The notes: generated by a model not told the origin, from the letters alone. A stretch of DNA of 6,674 nucleotides from an uncultured Anaerolineaceae bacterium (GCA_937897615.1 CALCNO010000101.1:1-6674), one strand, 5' to 3'. Shown: positions 1-6,300, numbered from the stretch's first letter. Made by a program: numbers and translations.

Positions 1-64
1 TTGATGGTTTTATTAATTATATCTTTTTGTTGTTTTGTGAGAAAACCGATATTTATCATAATAC

Positions 65-93
65 TTGAAGTCAATAATCAGAATTGTTATAAT
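65..93 (+). promoter_or_regulatory. Sigma-70-type promoter for the oxidoreductase operon
   Basis: A -35-like TTGAAG (65-70) is followed by a 17-base spacer and a perfect TATAAT (88-93). The spacer ends in TGT, giving an extended -10. Transcription would start near position 100, leaving a leader of about 105 bases before the ATG at 207. The assignment rests on consensus match and spacing only. Confidence 0.65.
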
Positions 94-101
94 ATGTTGG
101 C

Positions 102-118
102 TGGTGGTTTTACCACCA
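102..118 (+). promoter_or_regulatory. Perfect inverted repeat at the start of the leader RNA
   Basis: TGGTGGT (102-108) and ACCACCA (112-118) are perfect reverse complements around a TTT loop. The dyad begins at about the predicted transcription start of the promoter at 65-93. It could be a 5'-end RNA hairpin or a repressor operator at +1. No long U tract follows, so it is not a typical intrinsic terminator. Its role is unknown. Confidence 0.4.
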
Positions 119-171
119 AATTTACCCGTGCTTGCTTCCCCTTACTCGTAAAAAAATACAGCCGTGATCCA

Positions 172-187
172 ACCTGGATTTCCAGGT
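172..187 (+). promoter_or_regulatory. Perfect 16-base dyad just upstream of the ribosome binding site
   Basis: ACCTGGA (172-178) and TCCAGGT (181-187) are perfect reverse complements with a two-base centre, or a 6-bp stem with an ATTT loop as RNA. The dyad ends 10 bases before the GGAGG ribosome binding site (198-202) of the oxidoreductase gene. It could be an operator for a dimeric regulator or a leader hairpin affecting translation or mRNA stability. Confidence 0.4.
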
Positions 188-206
188 ACTTTCATTCGGA
201 GGAAAA

Positions 207-1703
207 ATGCCAGATTATGATGTCATCGTAATTGGCGCCGGCCTGGGTGGGCTTACGTCGGGAGCGCTGTTGGCTCACCAGGGGCGCAAAGTTCTCGTTC
301 TGGAGCAGGCAAACCGCGTTGGCGGGTGCTGCTCCACGTTCGAAAAGGACGGCTACCATTTTGATGTGGGGGCTTCCATTGTTGAGATCATCCAGCCAAT
401 CGAAAAGGTCTTCAAGTTGCTGGGTTCTACCTTTCAACAGGAAGTTGATCTGATCCCCTGCGACCCGATCATGACCTACCTATTTGAAGATGGCCGGCGT
501 ATCACTTACCCCACCTCAGCAAGCAAAACCGGCGAGTTGATCAGCCAGATCGACCCGGCAGACGGGCGCAATTGGTCAAAGTTCAGCGCCTTCTCGCAGG
601 AACTGATGGATGTGAGTTTGGACACGATCTTTTCCGAGCCTTCTAGCACAATGAGTGATATGGCAGCGCTCATCAAAAAGAATCCGCGTTTCCTCAAATT
701 CCTGCCCACCTTTATGACCAGTTACCAGAGCGTACTGGAAAAGTATTTCAAGAACCCCACCGTTCTGGAGACAATGGCTTACCAGGCACTTTACTTTGGC
801 CTCCCGCCGGCGCTTGTACCCGGTCCCTATGCGATGGTGCCCTACACCGAGCATGTAGGTATCTACTACCCGCGCGGCGGCATGATCCAGATCCCCAAGG
901 CCATCCAGCGCATGGGCGAGAAGGCTGGCATGGAAGTGCGCCTGAACCAGCGTGTGGAAAAGGTGCTGGTCTCCAACCGGCATGTGCGCGGTGTACGCCT
1001 GGCGGACGGCACCGAAATCACCGCCAATATCGTTGTTTCCGACATTAACGCCAAAACACTGTACCTCAAGATGATTGGCGAGGAATACATGCTGCCAATG
1101 GCAGCCAAAGGCATGAAGTCCTATAATTACTCAATTTCGGTGCCGATGGTGTACGTGGGCCTGGATTATGAACCGCCGTTGGATGCACACCACAGCATCA
1201 TTGCCCAATCTCCAGAAGAGGTTAACCGGCAATACTTTGACTATATCAAGGCCGGCAAGCTGGCCAAAAAGAACTTTGGCCTGGTGTGCTGGTCCACCCA
1301 TACCGACCCGTCGCTGGCGCCCAAAGGCAAACACATCCTCAATATCATCCCCGAAGGCGGTTATTATCTGAAAGACACCACCTGGGATGAAGAAAAACCC
1401 GCCTTCATCGAACGCACAATTGCCAACCTGAGCAAGAAGTGCATCCCCGGCCTCAAGGATCACGTGGTGTTCTCCGATTGCGCCACGCCGCTGGACTTTG
1501 AACGGCGTTTGCTGCTGCCGGAAGGTGCTATTTACTGCCTGCAGCAAGACTTGCCTGCTCAGGCGGTCTTCCGGCCAGCTGCCAAATCCAAGAGCATTGG
1601 CGGCCTGTACCTTGCCGGCTCATCCACACATCCCGGCGGTGGCGTCCCCACTACCATCGCTTCCGGCATGATCACCAGCAAGATCATCGCCCGCAACGAG
1701 TGA
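207..1703 (+). CDS. Phytoene desaturase/CRTISO-like FAD-dependent oxidoreductase
   Basis: This 498-residue flavoprotein belongs to the CrtI/carotenoid isomerase/retinol-saturase-like amine-oxidase-fold family, whose members act on polyene or isoprenoid substrates, often at the membrane. The N-terminus is a Rossmann dinucleotide-binding segment: IGAGLGG at residues 9-15, and Glu33 in VLVLEQ, which should bind the ribose of FAD. RVGGCCSTF (37-45) follows, as in this family. IYYPRGGMIQIPKAI (219-233) matches the conserved central motif, and the C-terminal FAD motif GLYLAGSSTHPGGGVPTTIASG starts at 466. Length is typical of CrtI-like proteins. The ATG at 207 is preceded by GGAGG (198-202). No phytoene synthase or other carotenoid gene is visible, so the substrate cannot be assigned. 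A CRTISO- or retinol-reductase-like activity is as likely as true phytoene desaturation. The gene shares a transcript with the small membrane protein that starts 13 bases after its stop. Confidence 0.9.
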   Translation: MPDYDVIVIGAGLGGLTSGALLAHQGRKVLVLEQANRVGGCCSTFEKDGYHFDVGASIVEIIQPIEKVFKLLGSTFQQEVDLIPCDPIMTYLFEDGRRITYPTSASKTGELISQIDPADGRNWSKFSAFSQELMDVSLDTIFSEPSSTMSDMAALIKKNPRFLKFLPTFMTSYQSVLEKYFKNPTVLETMAYQALYFGLPPALVPGPYAMVPYTEHVGIYYPRGGMIQIPKAIQRMGEKAGMEVRLNQRVEKVLVSNRHVRGVRLADGTEITANIVVSDINAKTLYLKMIGEEYMLPMAAKGMKSYNYSISVPMVYVGLDYEPPLDAHHSIIAQSPEEVNRQYFDYIKAGKLAKKNFGLVCWSTHTDPSLAPKGKHILNIIPEGGYYLKDTTWDEEKPAFIERTIANLSKKCIPGLKDHVVFSDCATPLDFERRLLLPEGAIYCLQQDLPAQAVFRPAAKSKSIGGLYLAGSSTHPGGGVPTTIASGMITSKIIARNE

Positions 1704-1716
1704 AAAGGAGACTGAA

Positions 1717-1872
1717 ATGAAAATACCAACCTGGCTGATTTGGCTTATTATCATCACCGCCATTGTTGTTGGCGGAACGTTATGGTGGAAACGGCTGCCG
1801 GCGCACAAGCAGGAATTTTTTAAGAACTTTGCCCGCCAGATCAAATATCTACCGGCAAGATACGTAGCCTGA
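1717..1872 (+). CDS. Small single-pass membrane protein, unknown function
   Basis: This 51-residue ORF starts at the ATG at 1717 and ends in TGA at 1870-1872. AAAGGAG (1704-1710) sits at the right distance as a ribosome binding site, immediately after the stop of the oxidoreductase gene. Residues 5-24 (WLIWLIIITAIVVGG, then TLWW) form a hydrophobic membrane segment. A positively charged tail follows, with KR at 25-26 and Lys/Arg throughout, ending in KYLPARYVA. By the positive-inside rule the tail should lie in the cytoplasm. The 13-base gap and the terminator directly downstream make it the last gene of this two-gene operon. I recognise no family. It might anchor or assist the neighbouring flavoprotein at the membrane, which is inference from position only. 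Confidence 0.7.
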   Translation: MKIPTWLIWLIIITAIVVGGTLWWKRLPAHKQEFFKNFARQIKYLPARYVA

Positions 1873-1887
1873 CCATCCCCATACAAC

Positions 1888-1927
1888 AAACAAAAGGCCC
1901 TCGAGTTTTCTCGGGGGCCTTTTGTTT
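1888..1927. terminator. Bidirectional intrinsic terminator
   Basis: AAACAAAAGGCCCTCGAG (1888-1905) pairs with CTCGGGGGCCTTTTGTTT (1910-1927) around a TTTT loop. The 18-bp stem has a single T-G wobble. A-rich sequence on the left and T-rich sequence on the right give each strand its own U tract. The hairpin therefore ends the rightward oxidoreductase operon and the leftward glnS transcript. The right arm shares one base with the glnS stop codon (1927-1929). Confidence 0.92.
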
Positions 1928-3606
1928 TATTTGGCTTCGATCTTTGCCCAGGTGTCTCTGAGCGGCACAGTGAGGTTGAACACCGGTTTGCCAGGGGTAG
2001 AATCCAGGTCGGCGCAGAAAAAGCCCTTACGCTCAAACTGGAATTGCGCGCCGGGTTTGGCATCCGCAAGGCCGGGTTCCAGTTTGCACCCCGCCAAAAT
2101 GGCAAGTGAGTTCGGGTTCAGGTGGTCGAGGTAGGTTTTGCCCTCCTCCACCTTGCCGGGATTGGGCACCATAAAGAGGCGGTCATACATGCGCACTTCG
2201 CCATCCACGGCATGTGCCGCCGATACCCAGTGAATCGTCCCCTGCACCTTGCGCCCATCGGGCGCATAGCCGCCGCGGGTTTCCGGATCGTAAGTGCAGT
2301 GGATTTCCGTCACCTCTCCGGTTTTTTCATCCTTCAGGTAATCTTCGCACTTGATGATGTAGCCGTAGCGCAGGCGCACTTCGCGGCCGGGGGCCAGCCT
2401 GAAGTATTTGGGCGGCGGAACTTCGCGGAAATCATCCTGCTCAATGTAGATTTCGCGCGAGAATGGCAGCTGCCGTGAGCCAGCCGCTTCATCCTCCGGG
2501 TTGTTAACAGCGTCCAGTTGCTCCACTTTGCCTTCGGGGTAATTGGTGATGATCACCTTTACCGGGTTGAGCACTGCCAGCACGCGCTGTGCTGACTTGT
2601 TCAGCAAGTCGCGCACATTGAATTCCAGCAGGCCAATGTCGATCAGATTTTCATTCTTGGCCACGCCCACCTGGTCGATGAAGTTGCGGATGGCCATAGC
2701 CGGGTAACCGCGGCGGCGCATGGCGCCCAGGGTGGGCATACGCGGGTCGTCCCATCCGCGCACGTGTCCGCCTTCCACCAGCTGCTTCAAAAAACGCTTG
2801 CTTAATATGGTGTAGGTAACATTCAGGCGGGCAAACTCGATCTGGCGGGTTTTAAAGATTCCCAGTTGGTCAATGAACCAGTTGTACAGCGGGCGGTGGT
2901 CTTCATAAGCCAGATCGCACAAAGAATGGGTAACGCCTTCGATCGAATCCGACTGGCCGTGGGCAAAATCGTACATGGGGTAAATACACCATTTGCTGCC
3001 GGTGCGGTGGTGCGGCGAGTGGATGATGCGATACATGGTTGGATCGCGCATGTTGATGTTGCTGGCAGCCATGTCAATCCTGGCACGCAGCACGCAGGCG
3101 CCTTCAGGAAAATCACCGTTACGCATCTTTTCAAAGAGCGCCAGGTTCTCCTCCACAGTGCGGTCGCGGAAGGGGCTGTTTTTGCCGGGTTCGGTCAGCG
3201 TACCGCGGTATTCGCGAATCTGGTCAGCCGAAAGGTCATCCACATACGCCAGGCCCTTTTTGATCAGCACCAGCGCAAACTGGTACAGTTCTTCAAAATA
3301 GTCGGAGGCATACAATTCTCTGCCCCAGTGGTAACCCAGCCATTGAATGTCTTCCTTGATGGCATCAACGAACTCCACATCTTCTTTCACCGGGTTGGTG
3401 TCATCGAAGCGCAGGTTGCACACGCCGTTGAATGCCTCGGCCATGCCAAAATCAATGCACAGGGCCTTGGCGTGCCCAATATGCAGGTAGCCATTGGGCT
3501 CCGGCGGAAAGCGCGTCTGCACATGGTCAAAGCGGCCGGCTTTCAGGTCTTCGGCGATAGCTTCTTGTATGAAATTGCTTGGTGCTGCGGGGGTTTGGTC
3601 GGTCAT
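1927..3606 (-). CDS. glnS: Glutaminyl-tRNA synthetase
   Basis: This 559-residue class I aminoacyl-tRNA synthetase (GlnRS) charges tRNA-Gln with glutamine in the cytoplasm. The catalytic domain carries FPPEPNGYLHIGHAK (33-47), which contains the HIGH signature. The KMSKS loop appears in the GlnRS-type form ILSKR (267-271), followed by the family motif WDDPRMPTLGAMRRRGY (285-301). The C-terminal beta-barrel anticodon-binding region includes IHWVSAAHA (458-466) and YDRLFMVPNPG (474-484), as in E. coli GlnRS. Length is full for the family. I chose the ATG at 3606 because GGAG (3611-3614) precedes it and the sequence from there aligns with GlnRS N-termini. The longer frame, open to 3729, would start upstream of the predicted promoter and has no family resemblance. 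A dedicated GlnRS implies at least partial independence from the GatCAB route to Gln-tRNA. Confidence 0.97.
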   Translation of the reverse strand: MTDQTPAAPSNFIQEAIAEDLKAGRFDHVQTRFPPEPNGYLHIGHAKALCIDFGMAEAFNGVCNLRFDDTNPVKEDVEFVDAIKEDIQWLGYHWGRELYASDYFEELYQFALVLIKKGLAYVDDLSADQIREYRGTLTEPGKNSPFRDRTVEENLALFEKMRNGDFPEGACVLRARIDMAASNINMRDPTMYRIIHSPHHRTGSKWCIYPMYDFAHGQSDSIEGVTHSLCDLAYEDHRPLYNWFIDQLGIFKTRQIEFARLNVTYTILSKRFLKQLVEGGHVRGWDDPRMPTLGAMRRRGYPAMAIRNFIDQVGVAKNENLIDIGLLEFNVRDLLNKSAQRVLAVLNPVKVIITNYPEGKVEQLDAVNNPEDEAAGSRQLPFSREIYIEQDDFREVPPPKYFRLAPGREVRLRYGYIIKCEDYLKDEKTGEVTEIHCTYDPETRGGYAPDGRKVQGTIHWVSAAHAVDGEVRMYDRLFMVPNPGKVEEGKTYLDHLNPNSLAILAGCKLEPGLADAKPGAQFQFERKGFFCADLDSTPGKPVFNLTVPLRDTWAKIEAK

Positions 3607-3692
3607 GTTGTCTCCAGTGGTTTCTTCAGGGGAAACCGTCCTTTCTGATTCAAATAAAGAGATGGGGGATCTCCCACCTCCCGAATGGACAG

Positions 3693-3721
3693 ATTCTATC
3701 ATGCACGATAAGCGGTGTCCA
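3693..3721 (-). promoter_or_regulatory. Predicted glnS promoter
   Basis: Read on the minus strand, TGGACA (3721-3716) resembles the -35 box with one mismatch. After a 17-base spacer, TAGAAT (3698-3693) resembles the -10 box with one mismatch. Transcription would start near 3686, leaving a leader of about 80 bases before the glnS ATG at 3606. It lies back to back with the promoter of the OsmC-like gene. Evidence is consensus match only. Confidence 0.6.
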
Positions 3722-3749
3722 GTCCGCAAAAGCCAAAAGTGGAATCCGG

Positions 3750-3755
3750 TATAAT
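3750..3755 (+). promoter_or_regulatory. -10 box of the OsmC-like gene
   Basis: A perfect TATAAT lies 23 bases before the ATG at 3779, which would give a leader of only about 17 bases. No good -35 box is visible at the expected distance (3727-3732 reads CAAAAG). The promoter may therefore be weak, or it may depend on an activator, for example an oxidative-stress regulator. The dependence on a regulator is speculation. Confidence 0.5.
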
Positions 3756-3778
3756 TTGATCATCAACTGGAGGTACCG

Positions 3779-4288
3779 ATGACCGAACCGAGCAAAGCAG
3801 CAAGTCAATTCCGGGGGATCACGGTAGTGGCCGAAGCGCGCTCAATTGAAAAGTGGCGCAAGCAGGTCATTGCCGGGCAGCCTGAAACAGGCAGATCGTA
3901 TGCGTTGATCAGCGATGAAGGAAATTACATGCCGGGAGGAGAAGGCACGGCCCCCACGCCGCTGACCTACTTTGTCTCCGGCATGGCACTTTGACTGATC
4001 TCTCATGTGTCGCAGGTTGCGACCAAAAAACGCTTGAACATCAGCAATGAACGGGTAACGGTAACTGCTCACTTTCACGAGCAGGGGTCGGTGCTCAGAG
4101 GGGACGCCGAGGGCTTCTGCGATTCTTTCGAAATTGAGGTAAGCCTGGATTCTCAGGAAGACCCCAAAGAAATTGCCACTCTCATCCGGCTGGCACGCCA
4201 GATGTGCTTTACAGAAAAAGCGCTCACCGGGAACATCCCGGTCAGCGTCAGCCAGAAATTGAACCAGCAGCCGTTTTCAATCGAATAA
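3779..4288 (+). CDS. OsmC-family peroxidase-like selenoprotein (in-frame TGA = Sec72)
   Basis: This is one 169-residue OsmC/Ohr-superfamily reading frame interrupted only by TGA at 3992-3994. The parts before (71 codons) and after (97 codons) lie in the same frame, and neither alone makes a complete OsmC fold. OsmC proteins reduce organic or other hydroperoxides in the cytoplasm with a reactive and a second cysteine. Here the motif TPLTYFVSGMAL runs into the TGA, which lies 11 residues after the conserved Pro. That is the position of the reactive Cys in E. coli OsmC (PEELIGAAHAAC). The second conserved cysteine is present in ARQMCFTEKAL (Cys143), ahead of the usual C-terminal strand. A SECIS-like hairpin follows the TGA (4009-4023). 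The start ATG at 3779 has GGAGG at 3769-3773. The GTG at 4007, which would begin a separate downstream ORF, has no ribosome binding site. Alternatives are a nonsense mutation of a Cys codon or a base error (TGC or TGT to TGA). The hairpin argues against both. Confidence 0.85.
3992..3994 (+). other. Recoded TGA, predicted selenocysteine codon 72
   Basis: This in-frame TGA sits exactly where the OsmC family has its reactive cysteine. Homologous sequence continues uninterrupted on both sides in the same frame. TGA is a true stop elsewhere in the window (for example 1701-1703 and 1870-1872), so a genome-wide reassignment of TGA is unlikely. Cys-to-Sec replacement at a redox-active site is the usual pattern in bacterial selenoproteins. 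Confidence 0.85.
4006..4025 (+). promoter_or_regulatory. Bacterial SECIS element
   Basis: GTCGCA (4009-4014) and TGCGAC (4018-4023) form a perfect 6-bp stem capped by a GGT loop (4015-4017). If U4008 is bulged, G4007-C4024 and U4006-A4025 extend the stem. Twenty bases separate the TGA from the loop, within the range known for bacterial SECIS elements. The E. coli fdhF element also has a GGU in its apical loop and a bulged U, which lies at +17 counting from the U of UGA. The possible bulge here falls at the same offset. SelB would bind this hairpin to deliver Sec-tRNA. The element lies inside the coding region, as is normal in bacteria. Confidence 0.82.
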
Positions 4289-5359
4289 TCAGGAACTTAA
4301 GTTACGCCGTACAATCTCACCTATCGTCAGTCCGTGGCGGTAGGTGAGTTGGCTGTTAATCATCTGTATCTGCTTACGCGGTGAGTAAAACACCTCACTC
4401 CAGCCGTACCCGGCGCAGGCGGTATCCGCAATGGCGCCGCCGGCTTCATCCACACCCCACCACCGGCGATACTGCTCTTCCAATTCCGGATGGATGTGGA
4501 ACCCCGGTTCGCTGAAATGCGCCGAGTAATAAAAGTCCGGCGGCAGGGCATTGAGGATCGTCTCGAAAATATGCACGCGAATATGTACGCGCCGCGCGGT
4601 CTCGGCCTGGGCCAGCCGGCACAAACCGCGGATGGTCGAAAGCGGGGCAACCACCTCGATGCGTTCCAGATTCTCAAAGCGTTCGCTCACGCGCGCAATG
4701 ACCTCTTTCATTACCAGGCCGCTGGCAATACTGTCTGCCAGAAAAGCCACTTTGATGTTGTCCTTTTGCTGGCGGTCAAGGTCTTTATCTTTGAACAGGG
4801 TCAGCTCAACGGCGCGGTTATACACCGGCACGGAACTGTCAAACACATGGTGCGCATCCAGCACCACCTCGTCGCAGTAATAGCCGTAGTTGGCAAACAG
4901 GGCATCGGCCACCTGGTACTTTAATCCCTCGCGCGCAATAGGGAAGACAGCAATGTTCTGCTGGTCATACTGGCGAACCACAGGCATTAGCGCCGGAGAG
5001 GCAAAAATGTGGTTCATGGCAGCGCCGATGAGAGCCGAGCGTTCCGGGCCCAGGCATAGCTGCCCGGGCAGGGTGTGTGTCCCAATGTCGGTGACCTCAT
5101 CAGGCGACACGCCAACAATTTCCAAAAAATTGCGATTTACCTCCGCTTCACGGAGGTAAATGAATTTTGTAGTAGCGGGGTTATCGTAAAAGACCAGTTC
5201 CAGACCCGGAACGTTCTCCCCTTTCAAAATAGCCTGCCGGTAGTACACACTTTCACCTGCCGGGCTCTGGTACTGGGTCGGGGGTTCGAAAACCACCTCG
5301 CCACGTATGGGGTTATCTTGGTCTTCGTGGAATCCGAACTTGTACACAAAGTCAGGCAT
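4289..5359 (-). CDS. Phosphoribosyltransferase-like protein, function unknown
   Basis: This 356-residue soluble protein is one I cannot name. Two segments suggest a type I phosphoribosyltransferase (PRTase) fold. IAVFPIAREGL (136-145) resembles the uracil-PRTase VPILRAGL segment. VAFLADSIASGLV (204-216) resembles the PRPP-binding loop, with Asp209 and Gly214 kept. In that loop the first acidic residue of the usual DD/ED pair is Ala208, and the final Thr/Ser is Val216, so catalysis with PRPP is doubtful. Residues 1-100 are a beta-rich, variable N-terminal part, and the C-terminus (290-356) contains RRWWGVDEAGGAIADT. There is no signal peptide or membrane segment. The ATG at 5359 is preceded by GAAGGT (minus strand, 5371-5366). 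The gene lies 68 bases downstream of the kinase gene on the same strand and probably belongs to the same cluster, though it may have its own promoter. Its stop abuts that of the convergent OsmC-like gene. Confidence 0.75.
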   Translation of the reverse strand: MPDFVYKFGFHEDQDNPIRGEVVFEPPTQYQSPAGESVYYRQAILKGENVPGLELVFYDNPATTKFIYLREAEVNRNFLEIVGVSPDEVTDIGTHTLPGQLCLGPERSALIGAAMNHIFASPALMPVVRQYDQQNIAVFPIAREGLKYQVADALFANYGYYCDEVVLDAHHVFDSSVPVYNRAVELTLFKDKDLDRQQKDNIKVAFLADSIASGLVMKEVIARVSERFENLERIEVVAPLSTIRGLCRLAQAETARRVHIRVHIFETILNALPPDFYYSAHFSEPGFHIHPELEEQYRRWWGVDEAGGAIADTACAGYGWSEVFYSPRKQIQMINSQLTYRHGLTIGEIVRRNLSS

Positions 5360-5393
5360 AAGGGCACCTTCGGCAGCAAAGTGATTTGTGTTT

Positions 5394-5399
5394 ATTATA
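5394..5399 (-). promoter_or_regulatory. Possible -10 box for the PRTase-like gene
   Basis: A perfect TATAAT on the minus strand lies in the 68-base gap between the kinase and the PRTase-like gene, about 35 bases before the latter's ATG. No convincing -35 box or extended -10 is present. It may be an internal promoter of the cluster or a chance AT-rich match. Confidence 0.35.
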
Positions 5400-5427
5400 G
5401 TACCCGGTTGATCTTAGCAGGTAGTAC

Positions 5428-6300
5428 TTAATGATTTAATTCAAGGATTTTCTCCACCTCTTTTGCCGAACCTTTCCACGGCCCTGGAACTTCCTGTTTG
5501 AATGAAGTGACCACTCCTGCCCAGCGGCAGGCTGTTAAGGGGTCGGCATATAGCCGTTTGGCAATGTAGGTGCAAAAACAGGTATCGCCGCGCCCGGTGC
5601 GCCCGGCCAGGGAGCGCGGTGTGAAGGGGGCTTCGTGGAACCTGCCCTCTGCGAATACTGTCACCCCGGAGGATTGCGTAAGGACGATCTCTTTTGGCCC
5701 CATCTGGTGCAAAGCCTCAATTGCTTTCCGCGTATCCGTAAAACCGGTCAGATGTTCGGCCTCGCTGCGATCCACCTTTAGATAGGTGATGTGTTTCAAC
5801 CCTTCGGCCATGTCCTGCCAGGGGCGGAACTCCAACCCCTCGCCAACCGGAACGCGGATGAACCCCTGAACATCCAGCGTCAGCGGTGCGCGCTGCGCAA
5901 GCTGCCGGATGAACGGCAAATCCACCTCGCCGGCATACAGCGGCGAGAGCATGATCACCCGCGCATCCACTGCCGGAATCTGGGCAAGGTCGTATTTACC
6001 GCCAAAGCCGATCGGCTTGCAGATGCGCGTTTCCATGTTGCTGGACTGGTAGTAATTGGCAATCCCGGAAGTGCCCTCGGCAGCGATGGGAAATAGCGCT
6101 ACCCCTTCAGAGCGCATATCCTCAAGGCGCCAGAATTCCTGCGGCGCCAGGCGGGTAGCCACGGCAACTGATGCCCCCACGCGTTTGGCGGCGATGCTGC
6201 CATAATACACACCCCCGCCGGAAGCCACTTCTTCCACGCCGTCAACGATCAGTTTGTCAACGGCAAAATTCCCCACCATTAAGATGTCGAACTCTGGCAT
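5428..6300 (-). CDS. PfkB-family carbohydrate kinase
   Basis: This 290-residue ribokinase-like (PfkB) enzyme would transfer phosphate from ATP to a sugar, polyol or nucleoside in the cytoplasm. The N-terminal substrate region has VGNFAVDKL (9-17) and the glycine-rich SGGGVYYGS (27-35). LKVDRSEAEHLTG (174-186) corresponds to the NxxE magnesium motif, with Asp177 in place of Asn and Glu180 kept. The C-terminal PfkB signature is GRTGRGDT (233-240). Asp239 is the expected catalytic base and GRG forms the anion hole. LDVQGFIR (142-149) recalls a PfkB subgroup that includes inositol-kinase-like enzymes, but the substrate cannot be settled by eye. AGGAG (6310-6306) precedes the ATG at 6300 and overlaps the end of the upstream ABC gene. 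The two are separated by two bases, so they are almost certainly co-transcribed. Confidence 0.9.
   Translation of the reverse strand: MPEFDILMVGNFAVDKLIVDGVEEVASGGGVYYGSIAAKRVGASVAVATRLAPQEFWRLEDMRSEGVALFPIAAEGTSGIANYYQSSNMETRICKPIGFGGKYDLAQIPAVDARVIMLSPLYAGEVDLPFIRQLAQRAPLTLDVQGFIRVPVGEGLEFRPWQDMAEGLKHITYLKVDRSEAEHLTGFTDTRKAIEALHQMGPKEIVLTQSSGVTVFAEGRFHEAPFTPRSLAGRTGRGDTCFCTYIAKRLYADPLTACRWAGVVTSFKQEVPGPWKGSAKEVEKILELNH

Noticed and set aside
1..231. 76-residue ORF starting with TTG at position 1
   Set aside because: It runs across the promoter and leader dyads, overlaps the flavoprotein start in another frame, and has no ribosome binding site or recognisable family.
2866..3648. 260-residue ORF on the plus strand opposite glnS
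   Set aside because: It is an antisense shadow of the glnS coding sequence without a ribosome binding site or recognisable domain.
3661..3678. G/C-rich imperfect hairpin in the glnS leader
   Set aside because: The stem is only about six pairs with a wobble and has no U tract or known leader motif nearby, so chance is likely.
3607..3729. N-terminal extension of glnS by 41 codons
   Set aside because: It would begin upstream of the predicted promoter and has no GlnRS resemblance. The ATG at 3606 has a proper ribosome binding site.
3779..3994. OsmC-like gene as a pseudogene broken by a nonsense mutation
   Set aside because: There is only one stop, it lies exactly at the reactive Cys, a SECIS-like hairpin follows, and the rest of the frame is intact with no frameshift. 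It remains the main alternative if the genome lacks selenocysteine machinery.
3992..3994. TGA read as Trp or Gly under an alternative genetic code
   Set aside because: TGA ends the flavoprotein, the membrane microprotein and the PRTase-like gene at sensible places, and only this gene has an internal TGA.
4007..4288. A separate 93-residue protein starting at GTG 4007
   Set aside because: It has no ribosome binding site, its start lies inside the SECIS-like hairpin, it is in the same frame as the upstream ORF, and it lacks the N-terminal half of an OsmC fold.
4490..4924. 144-residue plus-strand ORF opposite the PRTase-like gene
   Set aside because: It is antisense to a convincing gene and has low-information composition with no start signals.
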